A stretch of DNA of 64,000 bases from Carnegiea gigantea (lineage: Eukaryota > Streptophyta > Magnoliopsida > Caryophyllales > Cactaceae), in NCBI GenBank assembly GCA_029747015.1, contig JAKOGI010000057.1, forward strand, positions 1,445,001-1,509,000, in the 5' to 3' direction. Position 1 is the stretch's first letter; each line of letters starts with the position of its first letter. Position numbers and translations under genes: made by a program. Under the pieces are notes generated by a model, which worked only from the letters and a program-made list of their open reading frames with translations, ran no database searches and had not been told where the DNA came from. Below, one piece after another: positions 60,718 to 64,000 of this stretch.

Positions 60718-61616
60718 TACTAACAGCAGCTATACTAGCCCAAAATTGACAAAATACCATACAGTTAGCATACCTTTAGCATACAAGAAAAAAAAACCAA
60801 AATCAGAAGCCCAGAATTGACAAAATATCATACAGTTAGCTTACCTTTAGCATAAACAAAAATTGAGAAACCAAAATCAGAAGCTCACACACCTAATGCA
60901 TACACACATACTAATTCACTATTCTTAATTAGGAAGTACACACATCTACAAATGAACCAGGTTTCATATAAGCACAGAAGAAATGGTCACAACGGATATA
61001 AACAACATAATTTGAAGCTTAAACATCTTCTAATTGAATATAAGCACATAAGATCAACCCTGGAACAGAAAAAGATACATAAAAACAGAATATACACTAT
61101 AACAGTTGCCATAATCTAATTGAACCTAAGCACAGATGAGCAACCATGGAACAGATAAAGAGACATCAAAGCAAGAAATAACCTCAAACAGTTGGCATAA
61201 TCTATTTAGCACCATGAAATGAAGCATACAACATAATTTGGTCATTTCATATAAGCATATTTGTGTTATTTTGGAAGCATACACACATACTAATTGACTA
61301 TTCTTAATTACGAAGCATACAAATCTATATAGAAACATTACTATAGTTTAAGTATGATTAGTTCTTTGTTGGTTGATTTCACTTTCATATACATATACAT
61401 AGTATAAAGACATACCTACAACAAAGAACCATGCTAAGATCCACAAAAGAACAAGCATACTCAACCATAAAAATATAAAGCTATGAATAAAATACGGAAT
61501 TATTGTTCAACAATTAATAATAATTAAGGGGAAGATATGGTCAGCAAATTGACCCTTATCAATAAAACCTTATCAAGACAGATAATGGGAGGAAAGGTTT
61601 GGGCAATAGCAGTTAA
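60718..61616. repeat. Large direct repeat, copy 1 (partner of 63102-64000)
   Basis: Landmarks recur 2,384-2,385 bp apart. TAACAGCAGCTATACT is at 60721 and 63105, the GGAAGCATA block at 61273 and 63658, and TATTGTTCAACAATTAA at 61501 with its variant at 63886. Similarity is over 90% by eye. Confidence 0.88.
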
Positions 61617-61859
61617 GGGTGAGTAAAAGAAATTCAGATTAACAAGACCAGGCAAACTAGCCGCCTACAGGAATGATGCAATGCAAACAAACACGAGTCC
61701 CCAATATGAAACCTTTAAAGACACCAAATAAATGAAATATTACCACAAAAGGAAGGGGCGAAATGCTTGGATGGAACTACTAATCAGGAATCAGAACAGC
61801 TGATGATTGCTAGAAAACACAAAAACAGCGCAACCAAATTAGGGCTGCCCAACACTTTA

Positions 61860-62225
61860 TTTCCACATATTAGCACCTTTGGTTAGAAGCAGATCGCTAC
61901 CATCAAATCCGCAATGGGGGGTGGCGCATGTGCAACACGAGTCGCCGACGAAGGCACCTACTCACTGCCTTCTTCCTCCTTCGTCCTTCCAAACCTCCGA
62001 ACCCAATCCATGCTGGAAAGTACAACAACACCATGACAACGAATGCGCGTACACCAACGCACCTACGCCTTAGTGGGGCGTTGGCTGCGTGGGAGGCACT
62101 AGTGGACTCGGCTTTCCCCGAGCTGCAACTTGGTGGTATTCTATTTCCTAGGGGGATGCGCGAAGGTGGTGGACAACCCGGATTACATCACTTGGTCACA
62201 GAGATATCACATACATGGGAGCTTT
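61860..62225. other. GC-richer island inside the repeat array
   Basis: This stretch has many CpG dinucleotides and sits in otherwise AT-rich repeats. A 99-codon plus-strand frame (61928-62227) runs through it, and the other frames are also partly open. No known domain is recognised. It could be a captured gene fragment or the leader of an unannotated gene. Confidence 0.4.
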
Positions 62226-62234
62226 AATAAGTGC

Positions 62235-63101
62235 CATAAACGAATCTGAATCTTGCAACCCCATACAATTACCAGTGCCAGAATCCATAATTTGAAGCAT
62301 AAGCATCTTCTAACTGAATAAAAGCACATAAGAACAACCCAAGAACAGATAAAGAGATATAAAACAGGAAAAAATACATTGACAGCTAACATAAACTATT
62401 TACCACCACAAAATAAATCAAGCAACATAATTAAGACATTTCATATAAGCATATTTTTTTTTAAAATTTTGGAAGCATACACACATACTAATTGACTATT
62501 CTTAATTCAGAAGCATACACGTCTACAAATGAACCAGATTTGATATAAGCACAGAAGAAATGTTTACACTGGATATAAACAACATACTTTGAAGTTTAAA
62601 CATCTTCTAATTGAATATAAGCACATAAGAGCAACCCTGGAATAGATAAAGATACATAAAAATAGGAAATACACTATAACAGTTTCCATAATCTATTTAC
62701 CACCATGAAATGAAGCATACAACATAATTTACACATTTCATAAAAGCATATTCGTCGTACTTTGGAAGCATACACACATACTAATTGACTATTCTTAATT
62801 AGGAATCATACACATCTACAAATGAACCACATGTCATATAAGCACAGAATAAATGTTCACAACGGATATGAACAACATAATTTGACGCTTAAATATTTTC
62901 TAATAGAATATAAGCACATAAGAGCAGCCCTGGAATAGATAAAGAGACATAAAAACAGGAAATAGACTATAACAGTTGCCATAATCTATTTACCACCATG
63001 AAATAAAGCATAGAACATAATGTAGACATTTCATATAAGCATATTCGTCTTGCTTTGGAAGCATACACACATACTAATTGACAATTCTTACTTAGGAAGC
63101 A
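62235..63101. repeat. Tandem repeat array with 293-bp unit
   Basis: The landmark GGAAGCATACACACATACTA occurs at 62471, 62764 and 63057, exactly 293 bp apart. Between landmarks the units share AGCACAGA, TTTGAAG-type, AGCACATAAGA and ACAGTT-CCATAATCTATTTA blocks. Related units occur in the flanking large repeats. Confidence 0.88.
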
Positions 63102-64000
63102 TACTAACAGCAGCTATACTGGCCCAGAATTGATAAAATACCATACAGTTAGCACACCTTTAGCATACAGAAAAAAAGATATGCCAAAATCAGAAGCCCA
63201 GAATTGACTAAATATCATACAGTTAGCATACCTTTAACATAAACAAAAATTGAGAAACCAAATCAGAAGTTCACATGCCTAATGCATACACACATACTAA
63301 TTCACTATTCTTAACTAGGAAGCACACACATCTACAAATGACCCAGATTTCATATAAGCACAGAAGAAATGTTCACAATGGATATAAAGCACATAATTTG
63401 AAGTTTAAACATCTTCTAATTGAATATAAGCACATATGATAACCCTGGAACAGATAAACATACATAAAAATAGGAAATACACTATAACAGTTGCCATAAT
63501 CTAATTGAACCTAAGCATAGATGAGCAACCATGGAACAGATAAAGAGGCATGAAAGTATGAAATAACCTCAAACAGTTGGCATAATCTATTTAGCACCAT
63601 GAAATAAAGCATACAACATATTTTAGTCATTTCATATAAGCATATTCGTCTTACTTTGGAAGCATATACACATACTAATTGACTATTCTTAATTACGAAG
63701 CATACAAATCTATATACAAAGATTACTATAGTTTAAGTATGATTTGTTCTCTATTGGTTGATTTCACTTTCATATACATATACATAGTATAAAGACATAC
63801 CTACAACAAAGAACCATGCTAAGGTCCACAAAAGAACAGGCATACTCAAGCATAAAAATATAAAGTTAAGAATAAAAAATGGAATTATTGTACAACAATT
63901 AATAATAACTAGGGGGAAGATATGGTTAGCAAATTGACCCTTATCAATAAAACCTTATCAAGACAGATAATGGGAAGAAAGGTTTGGGCAATAGCAATTA
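63102..64000. repeat. Large direct repeat, copy 2 (runs off the window end)
   Basis: Partner of 60718-61616 at an offset of about 2,385 bp. It continues to the last base of the window, so its true end is not seen. Confidence 0.88.

Noticed and set aside
62235..63101. Regular repeats considered as a CRISPR-like array
   Set aside because: Units are 293 bp and similar throughout, with no short repeat/unique spacer pattern, and this is a plant nuclear genome.

Overview
The window is nuclear DNA from a flowering plant, most likely a eudicot. Protein-coding genes are few, split by GT-AG introns and separated by AT-rich DNA full of plant retrotransposons, MITEs and SINEs. Three intact genes can be rebuilt exon by exon, with reading phase kept across every junction. 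(1) A WAT1-type EamA/MtN21 transporter at 389-4321 (+), 6 exons, 382 aa. (2) A plastid-type Obg GTPase, OBGC2-like, at 21337-36095 (-), 10 exons, 527 aa. (3) A granulin-containing papain-like cysteine protease, XBCP3/RD21 type, at 47728-51959 (+), 5 exons, 443 aa. A fourth gene, a DREB2-like AP2/ERF factor at 17962-18601 (-), is broken by a frameshift inside the AP2 domain and an in-frame stop.

Layout. 0-4.3 kb: WAT1. 4.3-10.7 kb: intergenic, with a possible minus-strand 5' leader near 7.6 kb, a weak zinc-ribbon-like frame at 5.1-5.3 kb and a foldback element at 8.2-8.4 kb. 10.7-15.6 kb: a decayed Ty1/Copia retrotransposon with LTRs and a CAAAG target duplication. 15.6-19.1 kb: a SINE-like insertion, a dispersed repeat, the AP2/ERF pseudogene and a MITE against its promoter. 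21.3-36.1 kb: OBGC2, whose introns hold two MITEs, three LINE remnants and a 1.4-kb miniature LTR element. 36.5-46.1 kb: two MITEs back to back, a 3.2-kb solo LTR nested in another MITE, microsatellites, a SINE and a MITE full of GGAATG-like repeats. 47.7-52.0 kb: XBCP3. 54.5-60.5 kb: a 5.9-kb non-autonomous LTR retrotransposon on the minus strand, with a tRNA-Asp-type primer site. 60.5-64.0 kb: a locally amplified array with a 293-bp unit and a larger 2,385-bp duplication.

The three genes have unrelated roles: auxin export from the vacuole and wall thickening, plastid ribosome biogenesis, and vacuolar proteolysis. Nothing suggests they work as a unit. The main story is mobile-element biology: at least ten elements can be delimited to the base by matching target-site duplications, and some are nested or sit next to splice sites or promoters. 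No CRISPR array, tRNA, rRNA or new enzymatic system was seen.
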